A DNA stretch of 64,000 bases from Rebecca billardiae RCC1528 (taxonomy: Eukaryota; Haptophyta): positions 930,001 through 994,000 of the forward strand of contig OZ251240.1 in the NCBI GenBank assembly GCA_965240325.2, in the 5' to 3' direction. Below the pieces are notes generated by a model, which saw nothing but the letters and a program-made list of their open reading frames with translations, had not been told where the DNA came from and did no database searches. Positions 1 through 11,446 of the stretch are shown one piece after another (position 1 is the first letter of the stretch; each line of letters begins with the position of its first letter). The translations under genes and the position numbers were made by a program.

Positions 1-14
1 GGTGCGGTCGCGGA

Positions 15-56
<42 letters not shown>

Positions 57-2831
57 GGGCGAGTCGATGCTGCTGCGCGCGCTGGCGGACGTCTTCGAGG
101 CGCTGCGTGCGCTGCCCGAGCCCGAGCGCCCCCTCGTCGAGCTGCGCTGCGCACAGCTGCACTGCGAGACGAGCCACGACCTGCTAGCGCCGGGCGCCGG
201 CGGTACGGGCGACGCAGCCGCCGGGGGCGCGGCGGATGCGGGCGGCAAGGGCGACACGGGCGTGGGCAGCCCGCAGGTGGCGACGCGCGCGGGCGCGGGT
301 GGCGCCACGCTCGGCTCCATGCGCGTGATCTTCGCGGGCTGTACCACGCGCACGCTCGGTGCGCGCCGCGCCGCGCGCGCGCGCGCGCCACCCTTGGCCT
401 CGGCCGAACCGTTGGGCGTGTGGGCTGGCAGCTGGGGCGGTGTCTGTGCCACGCGCGGTGTCGCGCCGCGCCTCGCGCGCGCTCTCGGCGCGTGCGGCGC
501 GCGACCGCGCGCGCTGCGCGTGCGTGCCGAGCGTGAGGCCGACAGTGCGCGTCCCACGCGCGCGCGCGCGCCCCCGTCGCACGGCCGCGCGCGCAGGCGG
601 CGAGGAGGAGGCGCGAGCGGTGCTGGCGCAGGCGGCGCGCGCGCGGCGTGCGCTCGGCCACTCGCCGCTGCTGGCGAGCGCGGCGGCGTGTGTGCAGCTG
701 CGCACGCGGCACGCGGGCGCGGTGTCCGCGAAGCTGGTCCCGCCGGACGACGCCGCGGCCGAGGCCGGCGCGGATGGCCGCGCGCTGCTGCAGCGCGCAC
801 CCGTCTCCACCGCGCGCGCGCCCGCGCTCGGCGGAGGCCAGCTGTGCTTCGTCGTTCTGCCCGAGGGGCCTCCGGCGCCGGCCGGCGGCGCGGCGGCGGC
901 GTCGGCAGCCGAGGGCTCGCCTCCCGCCGGCGGGGCCGCCGAGTCGTGGACCGCCGCGCTGCGACACGCCGACTCGGGACGCGCCGAGCTCTGGCGGCGC
1001 GTGGGTGCGCTCTCGCGGTGGGCGCGCGCCGGCACGGCCGCGGCCGCGCGCACCGGCGGCGGCGGCGGCGGCGGCGCGCGGCCGGGCGTGCGGCGCGGCG
1101 GCGCGGGCTCGGCGCCGCCGGTCGCGAGCAGCGGCACCTCCCTCGCCGACGGCGCGCCGCTCCCGCCGCCGCTGCTCGCGCGACTACTCGACGACGCGCT
1201 CGACCTCCGCACGCGCTCGCGTGTGGCAGTGGTGTGCTTTGCGCGAGCGCGCGGCGGCGGCGAGCGGCATGCACTCTCGAGCCTGCAGCAGGCGCAGCTG
1301 TGGCTGCGCGCGGCGCTGCGGCCGCAGCAGCTGGACGACGGCGCGCTGGCGCACGCGCTGCAGGCGCGGCTCGACGCGGCGCCCCTCGAGGCGCAGACGG
1401 CCGACGCGCGGCGCGCCGAGCTCGCCGCTCTGCCCGAGCGCGCCGCCGCGGCCGCGGCCGAGCTGCGTCGCGCGCTGAGCGCGACCAGAGAGGAGGGGGC
1501 GCGGCTGCGCAGCAGCGGGCCGGGCGCGGCGCAGGGCGCGGCGCAGGGCAGCGCCCCGGAGGCCGAGGACGTGCGCCGCGCGGTGCACGCCGCGCGCGCA
1601 CGCCTCGAGGCCCTGGGCGTCTCGGCCGCCGCACCTCGGTCCTCAGTGGCAGCGGTCGCGGCCGCGGCGGTCGCGGCGGCAAAGGCGGCGGCGCCGCCGC
1701 AGCCGCCGGTGCCGGTGCCGGCCGCCGTGCAGTCGAAGATCAACCAGTTCAAGAAGGAGGTGGACGCGGCGTGGCAGGAGCTCGCATCGGCGCGGAAGGA
1801 GCGCGAGCTGCTCGAGCGCTCGGTCGACGAGTCGCTGGCCTATCAGGTGCTTGCGCCTTGCTTGCGCAGCCCGCCGCGCCGCGCCGCGCCGCGCCGCGCC
1901 GCCGCCGCCCGCGGGCCAAGCCGCGGGTCGTGCTGCGCACTCGTGCCGCGGCCGTGCCGCGCGCTCGGCCGGCCGGGCGCGCGGGCGATCGCGCGCCGCC
2001 CGCCGCCGCCGCGCGCACCCGCCGCCGACCCCTCTCGCCCCGCGCGCTCGCGCCCCTCGGCCGCAGGCGTACGTGTACGATGCCCGACAGGCGACCGAGG
2101 CGGCACTACAGTCGGTGGCAGACAACTTGCACCTGCTGGGGTGGGAGCGAAGGAACGGCGGGCAGCCGAGGGTCTCGGTGCCGCTGTACGGCGCGGCGCT
2201 GGCGATCTACGAGGCGGTGCTCGGGCCGAGCCACCCGCAGGCCGCGTCGACGCTGGTCAACCTCGGCAACGCCTTCTTCGACCTCGGCCGCCACGCCGAG
2301 GCCGCCGCGCTCTACCGCCGCTCGCTCGCCATCGACGAGGAGGTGCTGGGCGATGACCATCCGGACGTGGCCATGGACCTGAGTAACCTGGGTATCGTGT
2401 ACCGCAACATGGGGTACGTGGCGCAGGCGATCACGCTGTTCGAGCGCGCGCACGAGCTGCTGCAGCGCACGCTCGGCGCGGAGCACGCGTCGACGCTCAC
2501 CGTCGCGCGCAACCTCGCCAAGCTGCGCGCGACGGACGCGGGGAAGGCCGCGCGCGACGGCGCGGCCGAGACCGCGGCCGCGCTCGCCCGCGCCGGGCCC
2601 CTCACGCCGCGTGGCCTCGCGGAGGAGATCACCGCCATGCTGGACGAGGACACGTACGTGGAGTCGGCGGTGCACATCGGTGCGCACCTGCTGCGCGAGC
2701 ACGTGAGCGCGGCGAAGCAGGCCGCGGCGAACAACCCGTCGCCGTCGCGCGGCAGCAGGAGTTCGCACCACGGCGCAGGCGTCGACAACGGCGGCGTCTC
2801 GCCCTCGCCGCCGCGCCCGCCCACGAGGTAG
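1..2831 (+). CDS. Kinesin-motor-like protein fused to kinesin-light-chain TPRs (5' partial)
   Basis: Three exons, 1-358, 597-1846 and 2067-2831, join in frame (phases 1 and 0); the 5' end lies outside the window. Exon 1 starts with a Gly run, then follows the kinesin motor pattern: LLRALADVFEAL for the 'ipRal.diF' helix and VELRCAQLHCETSHDLLAP for the 'v.vSylEiYNE.i.DLL' segment. Exon 2 continues with a helix like 'vl..g...R', strands CVQLRTR and GGQLCFVVLPEG, and LLARLLDDALDLRTRS...LSSLQQAQLW, matching 'LLqdsLgGns...TLrfA'. The SSRSH and DLAGSE switch motifs are absent, so ATPase activity is doubtful. An Ala-rich helical coiled-coil-like stretch follows. Exon 3 encodes KLC-type TPRs (YEAVLGPSHPQAASTLVNLG, YRRSLAIDEEVLGDDHPDVA, FERAHELLQRTLGAEHASTL) and a low-complexity Ser/Pro tail. 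Inferred role: a cargo or scaffold protein related to kinesin-1 rather than an active motor. The TPR assignment is firm; the motor relationship rests on pattern matching. Confidence 0.8.
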
Positions 2832-3324
2832 GCCGCGGGCGGGGACAATGGCACGAGACGTCTCGAACGACGACACGAGCTAGGCACTCATGCCGGATTC
2901 GACGGATCGCCGCGTCTCGGGATCTGGTGCCGACAGCTACAGCTTCAAGGCACCTAGCGATGCGCCGACTAAATGTCTTTCAGACTTCAGTCTACGGTAT
3001 CTAGGTATGATAGACTGTACCTTCGCGAATCGCGACAGTAGCAGTACTTGCAACAGTTTACAGTTCGGCGGTAATACTACTTCAGTGACCAGGGAGTCGT
3101 TCGGTTGGAAGCGAACTATCACGGACTTCTCACTTCTCTGATGTTTCTCGGAAGGGCGGGACGACTCATCGGCGTCAAGGCGCAACCGCCCGCAACGTTC
3201 GTTTCCTAACGGCGAGCTCAAAATCGCGGGAGATCATACTACCGTACGGCAGATTTCTTGATCGGCGTCATCAACTCCCACCCAGCCGCTGGCCGTGGCC
3301 CTGCTTGCCAGCTGCCGCGCCGCC
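2832..3324. other. Intergenic spacer, nothing recognised
   Basis: This 493-bp stretch is less GC-rich than its flanks. It lies between the TPR gene stop and the first ATG of the TerD gene. No coding frame with recognisable protein character, repeat or RNA was seen. It should hold the 3' end of the upstream gene and the promoter of the downstream one. Confidence 0.6.
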
Positions 3325-5324
3325 ATGTCGCAGATGTACAACGTCGCCGTGCCGCAGGGGTACGGGCCCGGGATGCAATTCCAGGCGCAGGTCGGTGGAC
3401 AGATGCAGCTCATCACCGTGCCGCAGGGTGCGGGCCCTGGCTCGGTCGTGCAGGTCGCCGGCCCGCCGCTCGTCGCGCAGGCGACGCCGGTGCCTCAGGC
3501 GCAGCCGCAGGTGGCGTACGCGCAGCCCATTGGGCAGCAGCAGCCCGCGTACGGGTACGGGCAGCAGCAGCCGCCGCCGCCTCAGCCCATGGGCATGACG
3601 GGGTACGGCCAGGCATCGCCTGAGCAGCCGCCTCCGTACCCGGTCGCACCGCAGGCCAAGCAGCAGATGGCCAACCAGCCAAAGGGCGTGCCGCCGCCGG
3701 TGTTCCTGCAGCCCACGCACGCGCTGCAGCTGCCCAAGAAGCTGGAGCGGCTGTACCTCGGCCTCGGCTGGCGCTCCGCGCGCCAGGGCCTTGACCTCGA
3801 CGCATCCGCCATCATCTTCTCCCGCGGGCAGAAGATTGATACCGTCAACTTCCAGAAGCTGCGCAACGTGGCGCAGGGCAATGCGTCGATTGTGCACACG
3901 GGCGACGTGCTGACTGGGCAGCAGTCGCCCGGCAAGATGGAGGACCTGGAGCGCATCTACTTCTGGTGCGCGCGCGCGCCGTGCGCACCGGCCGAGTGCG
4001 CGCGGCCTGCTCGCCAGCGCTGCTGTCGGCAGCGCGCGCGCGCGGGCAGCAGCGCGCCGCCGTCGAGCCCGGCTGTCCACCGCGCCCGCTCGCTGCCCGC
4101 CGCGCCCGCTCCACATGCGCTGACGCCGCCCGGCCCTCCGCACGCCCCGCATGCGCCCGCCACCGACCGCGCGCGCCGGCCCCCGCGCCGCGCAGGGTGC
4201 CCAAGCTCGAGCGCGTGGACATGGTCTACCTGGTCGTGAACGTCTTCACCGACGGCGCGACCTTTTCGGACGTGCAGTCGGCGTACTGCCGGATGGTGAA
4301 CGCGGACACGGAGCAGGAGATCGGCCGCTTCCAGCTGGAGAACCTGCACGGCAACGCGGTCGTCTTTGCGCGCATCGAGAAGCATCAGAAGGGTGCGTGC
4401 GCGGCCGCCGGGCTGCGCGCGCGGCGCGCGCGGTGCCGGCGCGCGCGGCGCGCGCGGCGCCGGCGCGCGCGGCGCACGGCGCGGCAGCGGTGCGCGGCGC
4501 GCGGCGCGCCGCTCGCCGCACGCGGCGTCGGCTGCGGCCGCTGACGCGCTCCTCGTGCCCCGGCTGGCGCGACCCCGCCGCCCCACGCGCTGCCGTGCGC
4601 AGGCCACTGGCAGTGGGTCGCCCTCGGCCAGAGCGCTCAGGGCCGCACCGCGCACGACATCGGCGAGTTCATCGACAAGAACCCCGCGATGAACTCCAAG
4701 CCGAGCGCTTACGAGAACATGACGGGCGCGGCGGGCACGGGTGCCAAGCCGACGAAGCAGAAGCCCTCGCGCTCGTGGGTCGCGCCCGCGATGATCGGGG
4801 CGACGGCGGCGGGCATCGCCGCGGCCACGCTGATCTACACGCAGCCCCAGCTGCGCGCGGACATGATGGGCGGCGTGCGCGGCGGACCGGACGTGGCCGA
4901 CATGATGGACCTGGGGAGTATCTCGCCGCCCGAGATGCCAATCGACATCGACCTCACGCCGCCGGAGGGCATCGCCGACGCGTTCGGCGAGTTTGCCGGG
5001 CGCGGCGTCGAGGCGGGCGGGGCGTTCGTCAACGGCGCTGGCAACGCCGGCGGCCAGATCGTGTCGGCGGTCGAGGGCCTGACAGGCTGGGACATGGGCG
5101 CGGCGGGCAGCGCGATCGGCGACGGCGCGGGCGCCTTCGGGGACGCCGTGGGCTCTGGGGCGGGCGCGGCCGCGGGCGCGTTCAACGACTCCGGGTTCGC
5201 GGCCAGTGCTGGCGGTGCGTTCAACGACGTCGGCAACGCGGCTGGCGATGCGGCTGGCGACGCAGCAGAGTGCTGCGAAGGCTGCTGCGGCTCGATCATG
5301 GGCGCGCTGAGCGGCTCCGAATGA
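3325..5324 (+). CDS. TerD-domain protein with Gln/Pro-rich N-terminus and C-terminal hydrophobic segment
   Basis: Exons 3325-3965, 4196-4392 and 4603-5324 join in frame (phases 2 and 1) to give 519 aa. The start is the ATG of MSQMYNVAVPQG; an upstream in-frame GTG is not favoured. The N-terminus has two 'VPxGxGPGxxxQV' units (residues about 5-45), a motif seen in other algal proteins, then a Gln/Pro/Tyr-rich linker. Residues about 130-300 form a TerD/CABP-like domain: LYLGLGWRSARQGLDLDASA, HTGDVLTG, VDMVYLVVNVF, YCRMVNADTEQEIGRFQL and WQWVALGQSAQGRTAHDI. The acidic DLDAS and GDxxTG positions typical of calcium binding in TerD proteins are kept. A hydrophobic segment (WVAPAMIGATAAGIAAATL) may span a membrane. 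The C-tail is Gly/Ala/Asp-rich and ends in a Cys cluster (CCEGCCG), which could be acylated. Eukaryotic TerD proteins are poorly characterised; a calcium- or stress-linked membrane role is inference. Confidence 0.88.
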
Positions 5325-6026
5325 GCCCCGCGGATCATGACGACTACGCAGACGGTACGGACTATCAGTATCACTAGTCCACTTCACAGCGGCACGCGAG
5401 TCACGGAGTCTGGCCGTGAGGGCAGCGGACCCGCGCGTGCGGCGTGGGCGAGTAGTCGAGCATGCTGATGATTGCCGTGACAGTGCTCACCGGTGCCCAC
5501 GTCACATCTCGGAGCGTCGGAAGAGTGAAGCTTGGCGCACTGCGGGCTGCGCACCCGCTAGCCCGGGCTACTGCTAGGCCGGCCTAACGGGCGCGCGTCA
5601 ATCTCGCCTGCCTGAGCTGTGTGCGTCTCTTATTCTTAGTAAACTGTAGTTCAGAAGTTTTTACCCGGGCCTGATGAGTGATGACTGATGAGCAACCCGC
5701 GCTGGCGATACCGCCATTTATCTTAATCATATTTTGATGACAATGATGGCCGTATGGTGAATATTGACGGATTGACGATATCAACAGTTTAAGAGCTACT
5801 GAGTTCGGCTCAGTCAATGAACCTTTCTCAGACTCTGGCGTATTCGATGGCCGTCCGCCTTTGTAAGGAGTTGGTGGTCCTTTGACGACCGTAGCTTTCG
5901 CACCGTACCTCCCTTCCTCCTAATAAGTACTGCCTCCGTGTGAAAATGGTGTGAAGCTTCGCGGAAGGCGCCGGAGCGGGGCGCTGAGAGGGGGCCGCGC
6001 GCCAGGGTCTCTTTCCCTTGGGCGCA
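5325..6026. other. Intergenic spacer with one repeat-A copy
   Basis: About 700 bp between the TerD gene and the nucleoside hydrolase fusion. The only structure seen is the 49-bp dispersed repeat at 5600-5648. The middle is relatively AT-rich and holds no convincing coding frame. Confidence 0.6.
5600..5648 (+). repeat. Dispersed repeat A, copy 1
   Basis: A 49-bp unit starting AATCTCGCCTGCCTGAGC and ending TTCTTAGTAAACTGTA. Near-identical copies lie at 48765-48814, 54301-54349 and 54506-54554. A diverged plus-strand copy is at 46635-46668, and reverse copies are at 42017-42050 and 42347-42394. Such conservation in otherwise unrelated intergenic DNA points to a mobile or selected element. Confidence 0.85.
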
Positions 6027-9000
6027 ATGCGGAGCTTGTGGCCGCGCCTCCAGCGGCGCCCGGAGATCGTGTTGATCACTGATCCCGGTCCCGATCCGGA
6101 CGACGCCAAGACCTTGCTCATCCTCGCCACCCTCCACCGCCGCGGCGTGCTCGGCCTCCGCGCCGTTGTTTGTAACGGCGGCGGAGAGCCTGCGGCGCGG
6201 GCGAGGCTCGCGCTCTGCCTGCTGCGGCACTTGGGGGTGGACGACGTTCCGGTGGGCGTGGGCTCGGCAGGCGTGCCTTCGCGGCCCGAGCCCCACGAGT
6301 ATATGCTCCAGGGCTACGACGACGTTGAGCCCGCCGACCTCGCCGAGGGCAGCGCCCTGCTGCGCGCGACGCTCGGCGCTGCTCGCGCGCGGCAGCTGAC
6401 GGTCGTGTGCATCAGCGGGCTGCGCGACTTTGCGGATGTCTTCCTCAAGGCACCCGAGCTCCTCGCGAGCGTGGGCGAGGTGGCTATCCAGGGCGGCCTC
6501 GAGCGCGCAGACGGCACGCCCTGGGGCTGGGCGCCTGACACGAGCGTGAACAACAGTGCGCGCCGCTCGCGAGCGCTGTGCGGGCGGCGCCGCTCGCGGG
6601 CGCCGGCCGGCCCGCCATCTCGCCGAGCGCGAATCGTGCGCCGCGACCAACGGTTGCCCCTCCTGTGCCCCCCCCGCGCGCGCCCCCCGCGTGCCAGCCT
6701 TCGACGCAGCCGCGGCGGCAACCGTGTATGATGGCTGCTTCGGGCGGGGCATTCCGATGTCGGTCGTCAGCCGCGAGGCGGTTCCGCTCGTGCCGATGCA
6801 GCTTGCGCGCTCGTTCGCCGTGCGGATGGACTGCCCCGTGGTGCGCCGCCGCGCGAGCCTCGCGCTGCATCCGGCCACCGCCGCCGAGCGCGCAGCGCGA
6901 CACGCCGACATGCCGCGCGCGGGCGCCGCTGCTGCGCGCCGCCGCCGCTGCGCGCCGCCGCCGCTGGGCATCCTGGCTGCTGCTGACGCGTGCGCGTGTG
7001 CGTGCCTGTGCCTGCGCGCGCTCGGGCGGCCCTGGCTGCTCGCGCGCAGATGCACTACCTCGCCTCGGCGCAGTTCCTCGGACTGGTCGGCCTCTGGCAG
7101 CGGCTGTGCCGCGCGCAGCTGCCCGCGCGCTGCACCAAGCAGTGGTTCTTTGAGACCTTCTGCGCGGTCGGGCCCGCCGAGTTTGCGCAGAAGCGGCTGG
7201 ACGCGCTCGGCGAGGACGACGACATCCTGCCGCACCTCAACGGCTTCGTCAAACCGTGCGCGCCGCGCGGGACGGCGCGCTCCGCGCCGCGCGCCGCGGG
7301 ACGCGCCGCGCGCCGCCGGCCGAGCTGGGCCGCCTGCCATGCCCGCCCGCCCCTCCGCCCGTGCCGAGGCCCTCGCTCGCTCCCGCGCCGCGCCGCGCCC
7401 GCCGCGCCCGCCTGCGCGCGCGGGGGGGCACCGCAGGTACGACGTGGTTGCGCTGATGGCGGTGCTGCCGAGCGTGCGGCAGGCGGTCGCGCAGAGCGGC
7501 GGCGAGGTGCGCGTGCGCGGCGTGAGCCACCGGCTTCTGATCAGCCCGGAGCAGTTGGTGCCGCACGAGGCGGTGCTGTGGCTGCTGCGCTCGACGTTCC
7601 ACGACGTGGTCGCGCTGACGGCCGAGGCCGCGAGCGCGCGCGCGGGCGCGCACGACGTCGGCAGCTCGTGGCTCGGCGCCGGCGCGCGCGCGCGGCTGCC
7701 GAGCACGGTGCTTGGGCACGGGGGCGGGGCGCACTCGCGAGCGGCGGTCGCGCCGCGATCGCCCTCGTCGCGCAGCTCCTCGAGACACTCGCAGCGCAGC
7801 AGCGCGCACGCCAAGGGCAGCAGGGCGCCGCGGCTCTCGGCTGAGCCGATGCAGCCGCCTCCGCTTGGGCCGGGCGCGAGCTCCGCCTCCTCAGCTGTCA
7901 CCTCAGCTGGCAGCGCCGAGGAGGCGGGGGAGGGCGCGCGCGGCCGGCGGCGCGGGAGCAGGGCGGTGCCGAGCTCGCCGCCGCCGCACTCGCCACGCGA
8001 GATCGCCGCGCTCCTCGGCGCGGCGCACGAGGCCGCGACCGGCCTGAACCGCGGCGTGGCCGCGTGCTTGCTCTGCGCGGCCGTGAGCATCATGGCGGTG
8101 GCCGCGGTCGTCGCCATCGCCATCCTCACCTCGCTGGGCGGGGGCGGGGAGGGTGCGTCTCAGGAGGTGGAGTCGGCGGCGGCAGCGAGCGCGCTCAGCG
8201 CGCCGCTGCTGCAGATTGGCTTTAACGGCGCGAGCGTGCTGTGCGTGCTCGCGCTGCAGCCGGTCGAGGCGCAGCGCGCGCTGGTGCTGGCGAGCGCGCT
8301 GCTGATCGGCGGCATCTCCGTCGGCCTCGTCACCTCCGAGCTGATCGCGCGCGCGCCCGGCGCGCGCGGCGCTGCTGACATCCTAGTCAAGCCAGACTGG
8401 AGCGCGGGGCAGGCGACGTTTGCATCCGTGGGGCACGCGAGCTGGGCGCTGTCCGGGCTGGCGATGCTCGTGGCGGCCGCGCGGCTGCACACGCGGTGCG
8501 CGCGGCTGCTGCGCGCCGTGTGGCTCTGCCTCGCGTACAGGCTCGTCCTCACGTACGCCGCCATCGCTGGGTATCACTGTGTCTCATTTGCCGAGGCGGA
8601 GGCGGAGGCGGCCGGCCGCGCGCGCTCGGGCGGCGCGGCCGTGCTCGCCGCCATGCTGGCCATCGACGCGCTCGGCCTCGGGCTCGGGCTGAACATGCTT
8701 CGCCCGGCCGCGCGCGCGCGCGTGCAGTACGCAGTGGGCCGCGCGCTCGGCCGCGCCTCGCCGCTCGCCGCACTCGACGCACTCGCGGGCGGCGCGGGCG
8801 CCGTGGTGCGCGCGCGGCGGCACGGCGGCGCGCGCCGCGCATCGGCGCGCCGCAGCCGAGGCGGCGCGACTGGGCTCAGTGACACGGAGCGCGTGCGCCG
8901 CGCGCTGGCAGTCTTCCAGGGCCTCGCGCTCAGCGCCGAGGCGCTCGACGCCGCGTGCGATGCGCTCGTGCACGCGCGCGCGCGCGCGCGCGCCGTGCAC

Positions 9001-10107
9001 CCCAACCGCTACCGCGACGGCAGCGACGACGACGGCGACGGCGGTGGCTCCGGCTGGGGCGCGCGCGGCGCGGGCTCCTGGCGCCGATCGTCCGCGTCCG
9101 ACGGGTCGGGCCGGGCCGGCCAGGCCGACGGCGGCATCGCGCGCGCCGTGCGGCTGCTGCTGGGAGGGCCCGGTCGCAGCGGCGGCCTCGGCGCCAAGCA
9201 CGCAGCCTTCAACCGCGCTCGCGCCGCGCCGCACCCGCACACGCGCCCGTCGCTCGACTTCAGCTCAGTGATGAGTGCCAAGGCACTGCTGCAGGAAGCG
9301 GCGGCGCAGCGCGCGGCCGCGGGCGGCGGCGGCGGCGGCGCGCGCGGCGCAGCGGCCGCCGAGCGCGCGGCCTCGCCCCCGGTCGTCGACGCGTACGTCG
9401 TGCACGCCCTCGCGGACTCGGGCGCGGGCAAGGGCGAGGCGCTGCGCCGCTGGGCCGCCGAGTTTGAACGGCTCGAGGGCCGCGCGCCGACGGTCTGGAT
9501 CGACGTGCTCTGTGCAGACCCCGCGCTCACGCCGGAAGAGCTGCTCGCGCACACGCCCATCCACCTCGCGCGCGCGCGCCGGCTGCTGCTGCTCGCCGGG
9601 CCGCACCTGTGCGACTGCACGTGGGCGGCGTGCGTCCTCTTCGCGTGGCGAGCGCTCGGCGGCTCGGCCGACACGGCGGACGTGGCTCTCATCCCCGCGC
9701 ACGCCGGCGGCGCGCCCGGCGAGACGGTGGCCGCATTCGACGCTTTCCACGTGCTGCGCACGCACGCGATGCGCCGGGCGGTGGCAGAGGCGGACGGCGG
9801 CGCGGACGAGCCGGCGCGCCCGCACGCGCTCGTCGAGCCGACGCGCCCGCACGCGCTCGCCGACGACGTGCACGACGTGCTGCGCCACGCGATCGAGCTG
9901 GCCGGCGTGCACGCATTCAACGACGCGGTGCACGCGCACGTCCCGCGCGTGCGCGGCGCCGCGGACGCGATGCAGCGCGCGCACGCGGATGCGCCGTCGG
10001 CGCCGCCGACGCCACCGACGACGACGAGCGCCGCTGTCATCCCGAGCGCGGGTGAGCCGCTAGGACATCGCGTGCATACGCGCCTAGAGGCGGCGGAGGA
10101 GCCCTGA
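6027..10107 (+). CDS. Nucleoside hydrolase-like / multipass membrane / TIR-like fusion protein
   Basis: Exons 6027-6555, 6698-6840, 7050-7255 and 7437-10107 join in frame to give 1182 aa. The second donor (6841) is the least certain. Residues about 10-360 resemble inosine/uridine-preferring nucleoside hydrolases: VLITDPGPDPDDAKTL is the Asp-rich metal site (usually DTDPGxDDA), VVCISGLRDFADVFLKAPEL and VAIQGGLERADGTP match the ribose-side core, FDAAAAATVY matches 'DPeAA..V', and PYDVVALMAVLP matches the conserved late 'hDalA...P' region. A disordered Ser/Ala/Gly linker follows. Five or six hydrophobic helices lie between residues about 500 and 716. Residues about 940-1048 (VDAYVVHALADSG, VWIDVLCADPALTPEELL, RRLLLLAGPHLCDCTW) resemble the TIR-like domain common in algal genomes ('...WLDkaCid...LLvLaGptY..rlWc..EL'). 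The glutamate normally in the W-C-x-x-E position is missing. Hydrolysis of nucleosides or an NAD-related substrate is inference from domain class only. Confidence 0.8.
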
Positions 10108-11129
10108 GGGCCTGAGGGCCTGAGGCTGAGGAGCCGCGCCCATGCGCACGCAGCATGGCGTAGCTCGGCGGAGAAGTGAGGTGCCCCTGCAGGGCGCCAC
10201 TGCGCCGCCCACTGCTGCTGACATGATGCGCGCAGCAATGTAATAGCAGCAGCGCATGCAGTCGTATAGTAAGCAGACTGCTACTGCTGCGCTGTTTCCA
10301 TATATATATATGTCTAGCCGTCCTCGTGAACGCCGACGCCAACTGCTGGCCGAAGGTGGGCACGCCGCCTGGCATGTCGATGCCGAGGCGGCTGCGTGTG
10401 TTCCTACTCAGTGGGATTTACGTGTCCTCATGCCTTGGCGAGCGGCAGCAGATGCGGTGGGCATGCCGCTCGCCGTCGACGAGATGCGGTGCGTGAGGGA
10501 GAAGGCTAGACGGCCTTTGCGGATGCTGTGAATGGCCCGCGGGTGCGCACGGGGCCCGGCGCGCGGTGTGCCGCCAGCGGTCCTTGTGTAGGAGCCGGCT
10601 GGCGTTGGCACCGGGGCGATCCCGAGGCAGGGCGGGAGAGATGGAGCAGCGATCCGCGTGGGGGCGCACCCACGGAGGAGGAGGCATGTGGCGAAGAGGG
10701 AACGGTGCGATCGGGGCGGGTGCGGAACGGAGCCACAGGGTGCGCACGCACACAGAGAGAGAAGAGGCGCGGTGGCCCGAAGCGCGAGGGGGCGCGATGC
10801 GGAGCGTTGCTTACCGCCGAGTTGCCGAAAGATGTTGGTCGGTGCACGCGACGCGCCACCCGCGTGTGAGCCGCCGCCGCCGGCGACGCAGGACGAGCTT
10901 GGCTGGAGCCATCTCGCACGCCGCGCCTGGCGAAGCAGGCGGCAGAGGCCGGCGCCGGAAACCGAATGATCTCCTGGGCGGCAGAAAGAACAACCCGGAC
11001 AGACTGTTTGTCCGGGAGCAGCGCCCTTTGAGGCGATGGTCTGGTAGAGGGCGATGTGGCTGATGAGCGGCGCTGGCGCCCGGCGTTCTTGTCGTCCTCT
11101 TAGACAATCAGTTATTGTACCAATAACCC

Positions 11130-11215
<86 letters not shown>

Positions 11216-11334
11216 CGACGTGGTATGCAACGGGCAGGCGTCAGAGTCAGCAAGCTGTAGCAGCAGATCGAGCAGCAGAGACAAACACCAGGATCAGCGC
11301 TCCTCGCCGTCGTCCCCCCCCTCATAGTCGCCCA
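10108..11334. other. Intergenic spacer ending in a long AT microsatellite
   Basis: This spacer holds a short G-rich decamer repeat (GAGGGCCTGA, near 10107-10130) and otherwise unstructured sequence, with no supported gene. A short plus-strand reading frame at about 10256-10531 has no recognisable features and was not called. Confidence 0.5.
11132..11211. repeat. (AT)n microsatellite
   Basis: About 80 bp of uninterrupted AT dinucleotide in a GC-rich genome. Shorter AT runs occur at about 11409-11444, 11584-11602 and 11637-11652, so the stretch downstream of the MFS transporter gene is an AT-repeat island. Confidence 0.95.
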
Positions 11335-11406
11335 TCACTCCATCGCCGAGCGGAAGCTCGACGCACCGTCTGGCGTCGACGCGCACGCGCCACCGCGGTG
11401 GTCGCG

Positions 11407-11446
<40 letters not shown>

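Noticed and set aside
10256-10531. Small plus-strand frame of 91 codons
   Set aside because: No domain, composition or context support; it overlaps simple sequence.
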